64,000 bases of DNA from Ridgeia piscesae (GCA_025642075.2 JAODUO010000960.1:62001-126000), one strand, 5' to 3'; counted from the stretch's first letter, positions 49,753 to 63,700 are shown. Notes: generated by a model not told the origin, from the letters alone. A program made the numbers and translations.

Positions 49753-50812
49753 TTATGGAGAGTAGTAGTTGATGGCGAGGTTTCAAACTGGAAATCGGTT
49801 TTGAGTGGAGTACCGCAGGGATCAGTACTGGGACCTATTTTATTCTTAATATATATCAATGATTTGGATGATGACATAACAAGCAATGTGTTGAAGTTTG
49901 CGGACGACACAAAAGTGTTTACGAAAATTAAAAGTGATGCAGATAGACAGCATTTACAAGATGATCTTAATAAGTTGATAGAATGGTCTGAGAAATGGCA
50001 AATGCTGTTTAATTTTGGAAAGTGTAATTGCCTTCACACAGGACATGGGAATGAAGATGCACAATATACAATGGGTGGTACTGTACTAAATACTACCTTA
50101 AAGGAAAAGGACTTAGGGTTAACTATTAGTGCTGACATGAAGGTATCAGAGCAGTGTGGAATTGCATCAGCGAAGGGAAACCAAATTCTTGGATTAATTA
50201 GGCGAAATATAGTGTACAAAGAAAAAGAACCAATAATACCGCTGTGTAAAACAATAGTTAGGCCTCACTTAGAATATTGTATACAAGCATGGAGGCCATA
50301 TCGCAAGAAGGATATTGATATGCTAGAAAGAGTACAAAGGAGAGCAACCAAAATGATACAAAAACTCAGGAATATTAGTTATGAAATGCGTCTAAAAGAA
50401 TGTGGTTTAACAACACTAGAAAGCAGAAGATTGAGAGGAGATCAGATTGAGGGGTTTAAAATATTGAATGGATACGAAAATATTGACAGAAATAGTTTTT
50501 TCACAGTCAAGGAAGAGAGAAGGACTAGAGGACATGGAGTTACATTTAGCAAAGAAGCAGTGTAGACTAGATATTAGAAAAGTTTCATTTTCACAAAGAA
50601 CAGTAAACGAATGGAATAGATTATCAGCTGATTGTGTAGGTGCTAGTAGTGTTAATATATTTAAAAATAAAATCGACATATACCTAAGACGGGCGGGGTA
50701 TACTTAGATAGATAGGTTGGACTCTCGATAAGCCAAATGGCTTCCTAGTCCACCTGCCATCTAGAGTTGAATCTCTAGGTGGCAATCTTGTTAAATCTTG
50801 TTAAATGTTTTA
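49753..50812 (+). mobile_element. 5'-truncated CR1-like non-LTR retrotransposon
   Basis: The reverse transcriptase region begins in mid-domain (WRVVVDGEVSNWKSVLSG). It carries SGVPQGSVLGPILFLIYIND, the active-site FADDT (49897-49911), KEKDLGLTISADM, HLEYCIQAWRPYRKKDIDML and ERVQRRATKMI, the usual order in CR1/jockey-group elements. A 1-base insertion in the T run near 50549 ends the first frame at 50565. The remaining C-terminus (VNEWNRLSADCVGASSVNIF) continues in another frame to 50707. A short 3' region with AATGGCTTCCTAGTCCACCT precedes an AT microsatellite. Confidence 0.88.
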
Positions 50813-50823
50813 ATTAATTTATA

Positions 50824-50828
<5 letters not shown>

Positions 50829-50885
<57 letters not shown>
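50829..50885. repeat. (AT)n microsatellite
   Basis: About 28 AT units directly after the retrotransposon 3' end, possibly grown from its tail. Confidence 0.96.
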
Positions 50886-50886
<1 letters not shown>

Positions 50887-51099
50887 GTACACAGTTTTAG
50901 TAAAGGTTTTAATTTTATATAAATTTATATAATTTACATACCAAGGTTTAGTACTATACATCTTAAAAGCAGTGCTTAATTTATGTTAAATTAATTTATA
51001 TAATCTACATAGTAAGGTTTACTAGTGCATCTTAAAACCAAAAAAATTATATGATTTATATTAATTTATATAATTTACATTTCTATTGATTAATATACA

Positions 51100-51182
51100 T
51101 TGAGTATATTCCTTGTGCAGCGCATCGATCCGCCATGCGGGAATTAGCGCTATATAAAACCTTTATTGTTATTATTAATATT
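51100..51182 (+). mobile_element. SINE 3' tail fragment
   Basis: TTGTGCAGCGCATCGATC, GGGAATTAGCGCTATATAAA and an ATTATT tail match the 3' end type of the SINE at 47385. No 5' part is seen. Confidence 0.5.
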
Positions 51183-54100
51183 TAAACCGTCCAGTGTCCA
51201 TTTTTAGCAAATAGATGAATGAAATGCACAAATGAGTAGCGCTGCAATCCTTTTTTGTTCTGATGCACAATGTGTCAGAGTGAACAAGTTTGTGAGGTTG
51301 TCTCACTTTGTCAGTCTCCCACTGATTTACCTCTCCCCATCGCTTCCTTTAAAATGCTCAACATTTTCTCCCTTCCTCCCTGCTTGGCGGCCCCTCGCCC
51401 TCCCCTCTCCCACTCCATCAATTTCTTTATCCTCTACTATTTCTCTTCTCACTGTCCCTCTACACCCCTCTTCCTCCATACTTTCATACACCAATCCTTT
51501 TCACCCCTCCCGTCATTCTAATTAAGCCGCAATTCGGTACGGTCATGGGTATTTGCACATTCGACAAGACGAGCGAAGCTACTTGTGCTATTCAAGGCAA
51601 ACTTGTTTTGTCCGTGTGTAATACCTGTCATGTTTCATTGTCAGTTTAACACAGACAATGCAATGCTTCACTGCCATGGACATTCTTTGACTGACAATGG
51701 CATGTTCTTGGTCCCGCGCAAGAAACACTGATTGACAACGTATAATTAGCAACCTCTGTCGCGTTGAACATGACAGTACAAACAAATGACTTAAGCGTTC
51801 GATCGAAAGGATGGCTTTGTCGAAATGCAGTTGTAGTCGAAATGCAGTTCTCCCGATTTTCAACACAAGACCAACTTCACGTGTTTATGGATGGTTCTTG
51901 TGCGGTCGGGTGCAGCATATCGTATGATATTCGGCAAACAATACACATTTGACGCTCTACGTGGTTTGACAGTTGGTCTCGAATGAGCTGCACATGTTGC
52001 AGTTTGGCAGTCATCAGATAATTGGGATATACAATTAGACGCCAAAAAAGAGAGCGACGATTGCTACAGACAATTGCTTTAAGGTAGGCTATGTGTGTAA
52101 TGTTGTTGTGTTATTTAGAACGGCAACTGTTGGTAGTACATTACATATATTGCCATGTGGTACAGTCTCGGCATTCTGTATTGCTAACTTGCATAGTCAA
52201 ACCAGCAAGGCATTACGGAAGACAAACATTATTATCATTATACATAGCTGTTAGCGTCGTTCTACTGTGAATATAATTACACAGATAATCCATTTGTCAT
52301 TAATCAAAACATTATTTGGCAACATATTTGATATGTAATGAATGGATCGACTTGCTGATTTGCGTCGATATAAATCGTAGGTAAGCATTGTATTTATTTA
52401 TTAAATAAAATAACAAATAGGTTTTAATCCACCTCTGTTTATTATCTTAAATTATGAATTATCGTATATCAATGCGAGTTAATATTATTCACTGTAGGAT
52501 GTACTGTATTATGTATCTGCGTTTAAAAATAATGCCTTGTTTAATTTTATGAAGGAGAAAATGTCGGCGATGTGTGCGCAATATTGTTGCCCAAGTTCCG
52601 CTATAGAACCATGAAATATAAGTCAACATTAATAATTAGTTATGCTTGTTAACATGTTTGATGTATCATATGATATAGCATAACTTTTTAGGCAAACTTT
52701 TAATGTAATGCTACAACATAAATCACGTCAGATATATCAGCTTACGTGTCTTACAAGTTGACACCACAATTTCACCAGCTAAGGCTGGACATTGGTTTAT
52801 AAGCAAATAAAATGGCTACGTTCATTGACTGAGTGTTTCAACCGCACGTGGCGGAAGGGGATACCAGTGACCTTCGCACTATGGAGGGTCACAACCGGTC
52901 TGGCGCACCGGGGTTTGGGCCAGGTATTTCCCTCCCATAGGAACACTTCCGGCGGAAGTCGGTCAGTTGTGAGGGAGTTTGGATTGTGACTAACCTTGCC
53001 ACAGTGAACGTTGTGAGGAGCAACCAATGAGGTATCTCTGGCCCCAGTAGTGCATTAGATTGTACTATAGGCTATGTACCCAGTGTCTCCCACTTCCTCA
53101 TTCCCTCTCATTTTTTTCAAAGTTTTTCTTTCAAACAGTTAATGTGTGACATTAACATTGACTGTTATTTTTAAGGTATTAAGACAAATATTAATTTAAC
53201 TAAATTCAAGGCTTTTAATGTTTAACTTTAAAACACATTTTGTTTTAATCGTACACAACATCTCACCTTCACGATAAGCTTTAGTTAATTTTTGGCACGT
53301 ACGGAAAATAGCATGCATTAAATCATAACTAGTTTACTCATAGTAAATAGCTAAGATACAATCATTTTTACGATTTAAATATACGGCTATGTCTTTCATC
53401 GTCAATAACTCAATAAATGCAACTATGATATATTAACAATAATACGTTCAATGTATGAATAAATAACTGCGATCATTCAGTGTTAAGATACTTGTTAAAA
53501 TTTGTTTGCGTTTATTTATACATGTGTTATCTAGTATAACCTTGGTTGTAATCTTTTCAATGAGATATTCATTAATGTAAAATTAATATTTTTCTTAATA
53601 CTTAAGAAACACAGTAAATACAAATACTGCTACCCAATCAGTACAATCGCGTACATCACCACACTTTCATAGTGTGCACACAAAAAATACGTGACAAAGT
53701 ACCTGCATCAAGAAAACAACTATTAAAACACTACGACTAATAACGACAACATCGAACATATCTTGAACTTACATATTTTCCTTTTTATTATATAAAACAT
53801 AGGATTGTGCATACATTTATCATTACTAGAAACACATAGACAAATAGACTGCACGTACACACGCTGGCACAGCTAACGAAAATGTATTGAAGATAACGAA
53901 CTTGAGAAAATTTTGGATATTGTTAGACGAGGCAACATATTCTGGTTTAATAACAGTCACTAAAAACTAATGCTTGTAGGAAACATTTATACTTGTTTTG
54001 TAATTTTTCTGGCTAAAACAGTCTTTGATATTGGCTGTTGGGCAGCCTCAGTGACGCGATATGAAGAGTTATAAACCACAATTACCAGGGGTAGCAATAT

Positions 54101-54427
54101 TGTCCTGTAAAACGAATTTGTGCATGCTTTTACAGATAGTGTACTATTAATTATGTATTCCTGTCAGATCATGTATATTCATTTTTGTAAAAAATACAGT
54201 TGTGACTGATTGCAGTTAGAATACTGTTTTAAAGCAAAAGCACTATCAAATGTTTCTCTAAACCACTTGCACAGTTTTTGGTAATATCGGTTCAGTGGTG
54301 TGTGTGTGGCAGGTTCATACCCTGCTGGTGTTACTTATGCAAACACTACATGTTGTGTGCACACACATTGATTATATTTAATAAATTCTGGTTTTGTGAT
54401 ATTTTATAAATGCATTGCACTATTATA

Positions 54428-54429
<2 letters not shown>
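51183..54429. other. long AT-rich intergenic stretch, no gene recognised
   Basis: A pyrimidine-rich tract lies at 51340-51510. A moderately GC-rich piece at 52840-53080 contains TTCCGGCGGAAGTCGG but no open frame of note. From 53080 to 54420 the sequence is plain AT-rich. Confidence 0.5.

Positions 54430-54499
<70 letters not shown>
54430..54499. repeat. (AT)n microsatellite
   Basis: About 34 AT units. Confidence 0.96.
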
Positions 54500-54500
<1 letters not shown>

Positions 54501-54539
54501 TGTTCTGGCAGCATCATACTGGCCAGTTCTACCAGGTCA

Positions 54540-55064
54540 TCAAGTGTGAAGAGTGACGGTTAACGTGGCTGAAGATAGACACAGAGCAGCTGTATCCGCA
54601 ACAGAAGAGAGTAAAATGGGTGAGTATGGCTGAAGAGAGAAAGCAAGAGTGAGAGAGAAAGGAAGGGAGGTGGCGTCCACAACAGGAGATAGTAAAATGG
54701 GTGAGTGTGGTTGGAGAGAGAAGATAGAAGGAGAGAGAGATATATAGAGAAAGAGAGCGAGAGAGGTGGGGTCCACAACAGAAAAGAATAAAGGACGTGA
54801 GCATGGCTGCATGGAGAGAAAAGCGAGAACATGAGAAAGAGAGAGCGATAGTGTACATGTTTGAAAAGTGACGGTTAATGTGGCTGAAGAAAGAGAGGGA
54901 GGGAGAGAGAAAGACAGAGAGTTTGCGTCCAAAACAGAAGAGAGTAAAGTGGTTGAGGGTGGCTGGTGAGAGCGAGAGAGTGAGCGAAAGAAAGAGACAG
55001 GGATGGTTTACATGTCTGAAGAGTGACAGTGAACATGGCTGAAGAGAGAGAGGGAGAGAGATAA

Positions 55065-55141
<77 letters not shown>
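54540..55141. repeat. purine-rich degenerate repeats ending in a (GA)n microsatellite
   Basis: Irregular repeats of GAAGAGTGACGGTTAACGTG, GGCTGAAGA and GTCCACAACAGAAGAGAGTAAA, with GAGAGA runs between. A pure GA tract occupies about 55065-55140. Long complementary-strand frames here are low complexity. The sequence after it (55142-55740) shows nothing further. Confidence 0.85.
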
Positions 55142-55142
<1 letters not shown>

Positions 55143-55741
55143 AGAGAATGAGGTAGACAGATAGATAGATTATGAGTGTTGGTGAAGAGAAAGATACGAA
55201 GAATGTACCTGAAAAGAAAGAGATGGTGAACACATCTAAAGTAAATGACGTTGTGAATGCGACAGTGATGGCACAAATTATGAATATGGATTTTATTAAC
55301 TTGGCTTAAACCATCTGCTGACAACTTTTGAAACCGTCCATAAGCACGAACCTGTAAGTATGCATTGTTTTTTTTTAGTGCATATGTATGTTGCTTCGTG
55401 CTACTAAGGTTTTATCACACAGCAATGTGGCACTATGGTATGCGTTTAATAATCTTTTTTGTATCTACAAGGTAATGTTTTGCCATTTATGAAATGTTTT
55501 GACAATTATGTTTCAGTCAATTTGAATCTTTCTTCCAAGGGAGTGGAACTATTTGTGTAAATAGCCCGTGAACATTCACAGCAGAGAGATTAGAGAATAA
55601 ATATAAAACGAATAGTAACATGTTACGCTTGATCTTATTTCTTAGTTACTCTATGCTACATAATATGCCTGCCACAATTGTACTATTTCACTGCATTTCA
55701 TTAACGTAGAATTTCCACACGAATGGTAACACTACTTTAAA

Positions 55742-56530
55742 TTATGCATTGTTTATCCTTTTGACCATAAATGTATTTATATCCCTAATTGATGTTTATA
55801 TAGATCAGTTAACTTTAACAGTTTTAATTTTGAAAATAAAGGGTCTGTATGTGATGTATAATAATTATTGTGATTTCGTAATTATCCTTATTGCTCTTTT
55901 CTGTAGTATCTTTATTTTTTTGGATGAATTGTGTATGTATTTGACCACAACAGGACACAATATTGCAGATGAGATAATATTAATGAATGGTATAAAGTCT
56001 TCATGGTGTACAATGTGAGAACATATTTTAATTTATTAAGCATTCCTACATTTCGTACAATTTTTGGGGATAAATTATTAATATGGATTGTCCAGCTCAA
56101 ATGTTCATCTATGTGTATTCCTAGAATGTTTTTAAACTTGACTTGTTTTATTTTGTTACCATTCATTATTATTTCAGCATTGTCTGTATTAAGAAATTTC
56201 CCTTTTGGTGTGAATATTATGAAATTAGATTTTTTTACATTTAATGTTAGTTTGTTAGTATTAAACCATATTGCAATTTTTTTGTAGTTCAATATTAACT
56301 TCTATGAGTGTGGAAATGTGTATGTGCATGGAACAAACTAGTATCATCTGCAAACAGTATTGGCTTAAGAATGCTTGACACATTTACAATATCATTTATA
56401 TATTATATGATAAAAAGTAATGGGCCTATTATGCATCCCTGGGGAATGCCATATGTTATCTTCATATAGTCCGATATGTTAATTATTCTGCGGCATGTGA
56501 AGTTTTAGAGAATGATATTTCAGGTCAGTT
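55742..56530 (-). mobile_element. decayed non-LTR retrotransposon reverse transcriptase fragment
   Basis: Minus strand: GIPQGCIIGPLLF (about 56445), then an in-frame stop, then ILKPILFADDTSLF with the active-site ADD, then after a frame break KIAIWFNTNKLTLNVKKSNF, LGIHIDEHLSW and SHLQYCVLLWSNTY, and finally LQKRAIRIIT and KVN...YKHQLGI-like remains down to 55742. The order is that of jockey/CR1-group reverse transcriptases. Confidence 0.82.
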
Positions 56531-57241
56531 AGTCCACAATAGGCTGTTTCAATATCCTTGCAAAGGATTCCCCCACACAGACACCAGACAGAATATAAGC
56601 GACATAATATGGCTAGTAGTTTCGTCAGAGAAGCACTGTACGACCACCTGGCAACATCTTAGCCCAGTTCGAGATGTTGAACAGCAAAATGGTCTCAGTG
56701 ATTCCTAGGGCTATGTATCATTCTAAAAGTGGATATACATAGGCATCTACCTTCATGCTAATTAACTTTTAATGTACTGACTATCTGTAAACATAGAGTT
56801 TAAGAACAGGCAATATGGTGTGGATAATCAACTGGTTTGGAATTGAATAGAAGATGCCTGGCTTAAACCGACTCCAAAAGATCCTAACAAACTAAATGTT
56901 GCATATCCTTTTGGTCGGATACCTCTGTACATTCGATAATATAACCTACCCTATTTTTTCTCAGTTTCTCTTCAGCAGATCCTGAGGAGAAAGTGAGATT
57001 GGATTGGACACATTAAGAATGCCAGCAACAAATATCACAAGACAATTGCTGACTTGGAACCCTCAAGGAAAAACCAAACCAAACACACCTGCCGAACGGT
57101 TATAGCTGCAGGTGTAGAAGAGTGGGTACACTTGAAATAAGATAGAGATGACTGCTCAAAGTAGGTGTAGGTGGCTTATACTCCTCATGGATGGGCATAA
57201 GTAACCCTATTTTGTGTCTCAATATCCGTATGGAATGAATG
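56531..57241. other. no feature recognised
   Basis: AT-rich intergenic sequence between the retrotransposon fragment and a SINE. Confidence 0.45.
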
Positions 57242-57500
57242 TATTTTCATGGGGCGCTGTGGCATAGAGAGCGGCAGACACTGAATCTAGAGTCCATGTT
57301 TGAATTTTTGTATGGAACTTTGGGAAAGTATGTTCACGCGTGTTCCTCCAATTCACTCAGCTTTGTGAACGAGTACCTGGCTATAGACAGTGGTGCCTTC
57401 GTGTTGTGTATTTGTGTATTAGTATGAATAGTCTTAAAAATGGTGTTCCATTGAACAAGTCTGCCAGGGTAAGACAAGTAGAGTGGTGTAAGCAGTTCAA
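57242..57500 (+). mobile_element. SINE, copy 2 (diverged)
   Basis: GGGGCGCTGTGGCATAGAGA at the start, AATTCACTCAGCTTTGTGAA, GAGTACCTGGCTATAGACAG in the middle and CATTGAACAAGTCTGCCAGG near the end match the SINEs at 47385 and 63412. Confidence 0.6.
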
Positions 57501-57599
57501 ATGACCGGAAAACAGTCTACATAAAATAAATTGTTGCTGTTTTTTTAATATTACCAGGTAGAAAGTTGCAAGAACCAAAGTTGAATGACAGTTTACTAT

Positions 57600-57605
57600 T
57601 TTATT
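57600..57605 (-). terminator. DDX49: polyadenylation signal of DDX49
   Basis: AATAAA on the minus strand, 60 bases after the stop codon. Confidence 0.6.
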
Positions 57606-57664
57606 CATTCACATTAGCCACATTTTCGCATACACACACAGTCTCTGTAATTCCAACTGAAACA

Positions 57665-57766
57665 TCATTTCTTCTTTGCCTTGTTTCCTGAATGTTTTCT
57701 CGCTGTCAAATGCTTGTGTTTTGTCTTGTCTTTCCGTGACCTTTTTCTTTCTTCTTCATCCGGATC
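57665..57766 (-). CDS. DDX49: DDX49 last exon: basic tail
   Basis: Acceptor CATGTTTCAG|GATCCG. Thirty-three codons, [19 protein letters not shown] then a Lys-rich end and TGA. Begins in phase 0 after LILEGK. Confidence 0.92.
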   Translation of the reverse strand, partial: DPDEEERKRSRKDKTKHKHLTARKHSGNKAKKK

Positions 57767-60700
57767 CTGAAACATGATACATTTGTACTGAATACATTCT
57801 AGAATTATTCACATTAGTAAAGAGTCCACCAGTAACCTGACTAAAATGGCACATGTTACACGTAAGTCAATATGCTCACTTGAAACTAACCATGTTGTAA
57901 TGTATGGGTTCTCGATATTTTCCTTGTAGCTTTAAAGGAACATGCAACCATAGTGTTGAAAATGCGTTAAAATCCCTCAAATTCCCACATGCCATTCAAG
58001 ATAGAATGTTGTAACATGTTTATTTTTTTTATTTTACAAGAATGTTATACATCATAAAATTAATCTTGAAATGTATATTTTCACTGACCATGGGTGCTGC
58101 CATTGTTGCCCATTTCACGAAGAACTCACGAAGAGTAACGCGAGAGAATGCGTGAGTGTGACGTAGACTGTCCACAACTCTCAGCGATATAGGTAGTGCG
58201 CAACATGTAAACACTAGCACAGCGACATGATTTGAGTTGTTTTTATGAGTCTTGTGATAATGAAATGCATGGATGTCAAGCATACGAATGCCAAAACAAA
58301 GCAAGAGAAGGATGAGTGAAAGGAAAGAGGGTTTTCCAAATGCCAATAAATTTTCTGCGAAGCGCTAGTTGGCGATGAAATGGCTCCACAATATTGGTAC
58401 GGGTCATACTGTGGAAAAATTCAATTTCAACTGGAAAATGGTTTCCCAGGACTATGTCACCATTGATCTATTAACACATATTTAATGCTCTGTAAGTGTA
58501 ATTAAATGGATGGCTAGATCTCAGACTCAGTGGGTGAAGAGTTCGTTTTTGTTTTGCCCACCCGAGGCGCTAGCGGTTGTGGAAGTGTGACGTCACAGGC
58601 GAAATGTCCAAAATGTCAGCCTCCAGGGAGGTTCACTAATTATCCTTAAAACTGCATAAATCATTTCAGAAAAAATAACAAAATATGGGATATGATTCAA
58701 TGAACATTGTTTAATTGTTTGAGCAATTTTTACTTTTTGGGTTGCATGTTCCTTTTAGTAAATTCCACCAACCACAGAAATTCAAAAACAATGTTGCCAT
58801 GACAATACAACCCGTGATGGGAAAAAAGACAATTTCATAAATCTGGGGAGGGGACGCCTATTACATGGGAACAAATTCCCCGTGATGATGGGATGATTGT
58901 CAATGTTACTTTTTTGCAGTTCTAATTGTGTCCAGAATTCTGCATGTATTCAAACAAATTATGTTATCAGAAGTAAACTTTGCCACACCAGTCTCATTTA
59001 AGAACAGGAAAACAGCAACAAAAGGTCATTAACTGGCCCTTGTTTACTCGCATAAGACATGAGGCAGGGTTGGGTTCAAATACATCATTTTGTATTTGAA
59101 TTAAAAATCAAAAAAGGGCATGTATTTGTATTTGATATTTGGTCTGTATTTGCAAATACAATCAAATACATATAAAATTACCAACAAAAGGTAAAGCATT
59201 GCCTGACATAAACTGGCTCAAGAGTTAAGACAGAATGTTTGTTCACATCGGTGATATGGTCAACAGGAACATATTTGAATCACATTTAAATCAACTTTCA
59301 AAAATGGCAATGTACTTGAATCATATTTGAATAAAACATGGCAGTGTATTTGTATTTGAAATGAAAATTTGTAGTTGTATTTCAATTGAAATCTGGAAAA
59401 GCAATGTATTTGATTTGGCCAGGTTTTATTTGTATTTGATTCCAACCGTGACATGAGGATATAGCAGCCTCACTTACCTTGCCCTCGAGGATGAGCTTCT
59501 TGCGTTTGTTGATTTCCTTCTTCTCTCCAAAGTCCTGCTCATCCAGACTCTGCCGGAACCAAGCAGCAGTGTAGTGACACAGGATTGTGAACTCACCTTG
59601 TCTGGTGGTCACCTGGGACTATACATTGATTAATACTTTAATGGGTTTGGGGCTGGAACTCCACTGGCTGGTATACAGTCTCCAAATTGGTTGCTTTTTA
59701 ATATAATTTTGATATTTCACTAGTCTTAAAACTGATTTATGTTACCACAATAACCGCATTAGACATTATTAGAATTTTATCTCTCTGGGTTATATATTCC
59801 ATTTATGTTTTATAATCTAGGGGTGCTAAATGTTTAAATAAAATATCTGACATGCCCTAATTTTATATATTCAGATCATAGTCTAATTACAGTTTTATTA
59901 TCCTACTTTATTTTTAAGATTGTTAAAGACATTCCAATTAGTTATATTTCATATATAGTTACATATAGTTATAATTTCATATATAATTTCACTAATATAT
60001 TTAAAAGAAATTGTTTTGTTAGTTGTAATGGTCTTATTGTACTTTTCTGCCACTAAAGCTGCCACAGAGAAGTAAACTTTATTATTATTTGACACATTCG
60101 CTTGGTAGTGCGTTCCATGGTGTGACTATTCGCTGAATAAACAACTTATGTATCACTGATATTACAAGAGCTAGAGACTCACTATCTCAGCTTCCCTCTT
60201 GGCCACAGCCACCTCAGTGAGGATCTTCGTCACCTCATCCTCCTTCACCTCATACTCCACTAGCTTCATGTCTGCAACAAACACAGTCACATTTTGTTTA
60301 CTTCTTCCCACTCAGCTTTGTCTGTGCAGAGTAACACGACGTTTAGTGTCCGTGGATATGACACTCAGATGTCTTCACCCCAGGGCGATTCTCTGGGTAT
60401 AACGCATGTCTTGTGAAAAAAGGTCAGTTAGTAAACAGTTCACTGTCGTTGTATGTTGTTTACGTAACTGTGCTGGCGCGAAGAATGAAATCAACCTGTA
60501 TTATCACCCGATCAAAAATACAATTTAAAAAGCATGTGGTGGCAATTTATCAAATTTCGGCATGTCCAAATAAAGTTGTTTTTTTTTTAAATTTTTAATT
60601 TGCATTAGTGTCCTGGGGAAAATGCTTATTTTTAGATTACAAAATGTACCATCTTACATAAACATAATTTATTAGTTATTATTGTCGAATGATACTTATT

Positions 60701-63700
60701 TGGGTGAAATTATATAGCATTTACTACATTCTGCTTTGATACTCTTCAAATATTCTATCCTTAGTTTAACCTCATTTAGAAAAAATTATGACTGTTGTTT
60801 TGGCACAAAAATGTGAATGCATTTACCACATTTTGGCATTTAAAGGGATATTTCCCAGTTCAACATATTGTCAAACAAACATACCATCTATGATTGGGTT
60901 ATCATTCCGCTCAAAACCCGTACAATATTCTGATTTCATTTTGTTTAGACAATTTGGTGAACCGTCTCATACCCCATTAAAAATATTCCCGAGCACATGG
61001 CTGGATGTACAGAACATGTCAGCACTTACTTATTCTTTCTTTGATTTCATGGACCAACTTGACATGACTGGATGTACAGAACGTGTCAGCACTTACTTAT
61101 TCTTTCTTCCACCGCATGGACCAACTTGACATGACTGGATGTACAGAACATGTCAGCACTTACTTATTCTTTCTTTGATTGCATGGACCAACTTGACACG
61201 ACTGGATGTACAGAACGTGTCAGCACTTACTTATTCTTTCTTTGATTGCATGGACCAACTTGACATGACTGGATGTACAGAACATGTCAGCACTTACTTA
61301 TTCTTTCTTTGATTGCATGGACCAACTTGACACGACTGGATGTACAGAACGTGTCAGCACTTACTTATTCTTTCTTCCACGCATGGACCAACTTGACATG
61401 ACTGGATGTACAGAACGTGTCAGCACTTACTTATTCTTTCTTTGATTGCATGGACCAACTTGACATGACTGGATGTACAGAACTGTCAGCACTTACTTAT
61501 TCTTTCTTTGATTGCATGGACCAACTTGACATGACTGGATGTACAGAACGTGTCAGCACTTACTTATTCTTTCTTCCACCGCATGGACCAACTTGACATG
61601 ACTGGATGTACAGAACTGTCAGCACTTACTTATTCTTTCTTTGATTGCATGGACCAACTTGACATGACTGGATGTACAGAACGTGTCAGCACTTACTTAT
61701 TCTTTCTTTGATTGCATGGACCAACTTGACATGACTGGATGTACAGAACGTGTCAGCACTTACTTATTCTTTCTTCCACGCATGGACCAACTTGACATGA
61801 CTGGATGTACAGAACGTGTCAGCACTTACTTATTCTTTCTTCCACCGCATGGACCAACTTGATATGACTGGATGTACAGAACGTGTCAGCACTTACTTAT
61901 TCTTTCTTTGATTGCATGGACCAACTTGACATGACTGGATATACAGAACGTGTCAGCACTTACTTATTCTTTCTTCCACCGCATGGACCAACTTGACATC
62001 AAATTGAGTGACAAGGGTTATGGCAAGTCCCCCACGACCTGAAAGGTACATAAATTTTTTGGGTTTTATTGATTACAAAATGATCAAACATCCAGAATTT
62101 CATTGTATTTATGTTGACATGTTATTTATTTCTAAAATGTCATGAAATGCAGCAACAAATCTAACACATAAAAAGATTTCAAGTTTTAAGGGTGGACACC
62201 CTAGATGAAATTGCCCCAGTTGTTTCATGCGAGATTATAATAGCTTAAAAAAGTTAACTTTTATAACAATTACATACCTGTATCATCTGTATATTTCTCA
62301 TAAACAATATCTTTACAATTTCTGCATTTGGAAAAAGGGTAATTAGGGTATCTCTAGGAGTAAGTAAGCTACTGAAATAAAGTTTTGAATGTTGCTTTTA
62401 ATATTTTCTACTCTGTCTAATGACCATATAAAAGTTTTTTAATACCCTTTATCAATAAATGAGTAAAATGCGTCATTATGATTACCACTCTGGTCAGGTA
62501 TGAAATGTTTACTAAACATGGATTTTCAAGAATTATAACTACTGTTCAACATAATATATTTGCTCAAGATAATGGTCATTTTGTTTGTTACCACAGAAAT
62601 ATCTGACTGAAAAAATATCAATTTATTTTTACCTAGTAAGATCCATTCTATACTACACAACAAAAATAGAATGTTTGCATCAATCAATGTTCGCACATTT
62701 TTCAAGATTTGAAATTCAAGTATATTCAAGACTTTTCAAGGCTTTTTAAACCAAACAAATTTTAATGATAGATGTAATTTTAACCACAATAATTCACATA
62801 TGTTTGACATAATTTCAGTCATTTCACATTGCTTCACATCATTACTGTGACCTAATTTACAGTTACAGACCAATGTCACACAAGTTGTTTGGCTGTCCTG
62901 ACGCTGATGATGAGATAACTTTGAGACTAAGACTTGTCACCCACTGGCTGTTCAACTACGGCTATTATTCATCATGATACTTGTGCCAAAAATAATTTTC
63001 ACTGACCAAATAATATTCAAGACTACTTTGCAAGATTCAAGAATGTCAAGGTTTTTAGTTAAGTCCACTACAATTCAAGGCTTTTCAAGACTTTCAAGGT
63101 TCAGTATGGACGTAGATAACTAGAACAGACCAGCCCTTGCAGTGCGTCCGACCCTGTGAATGTAGTCCTTGGGTCTGTGCGGTACATTATGGTTGATGAC
63201 CAGGTCAACTGTGGGGATGTCCAAACCTCTGAAAACACACAGGTCTAGTTGTGATGTAATGCAGTACCTCAATCTTAGTTGTTCACCGGCTGAGACAGAA
63301 CAGGCATATACAGTTTTCCTACTAAAAAAACTTGTTGTTAGATAGTAAATAACCAATCTTTCCAGCTATCAAATTTTAAATAAAAAGGTAAGTTTTTATA
63401 CAGCATTTTTAAGTAGTCCTCACGACTGATCAAGGCGCTTTACTGAGATGGTTTTGATTGAACAGGTCAGCCAGGGGACTGACCTGTTCAATCACAACCA
63501 TCTCAACTTCTCTGGGAAGCATCCTGCTATGCCGCAATTAATCCGCGAAGGTTGTTTGTTCAAATAGCCACCACTGTCTATAGCCAGGTACTAATTCATA
63601 CAACTGGGTAAACTGGAGCAGCGTAGAGTGAATAAACTTGCTCAAGGTTTGGCATGGAATTTGAACCCAGGTTCTATCAGTCGAGAGTTCAAACTTCTAG

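Noticed and set aside
54529..55324. Minus-strand Ser/Leu-rich frames (90-149 codons)
   Set aside because: Low-complexity translation of the purine-rich GA repeat region.
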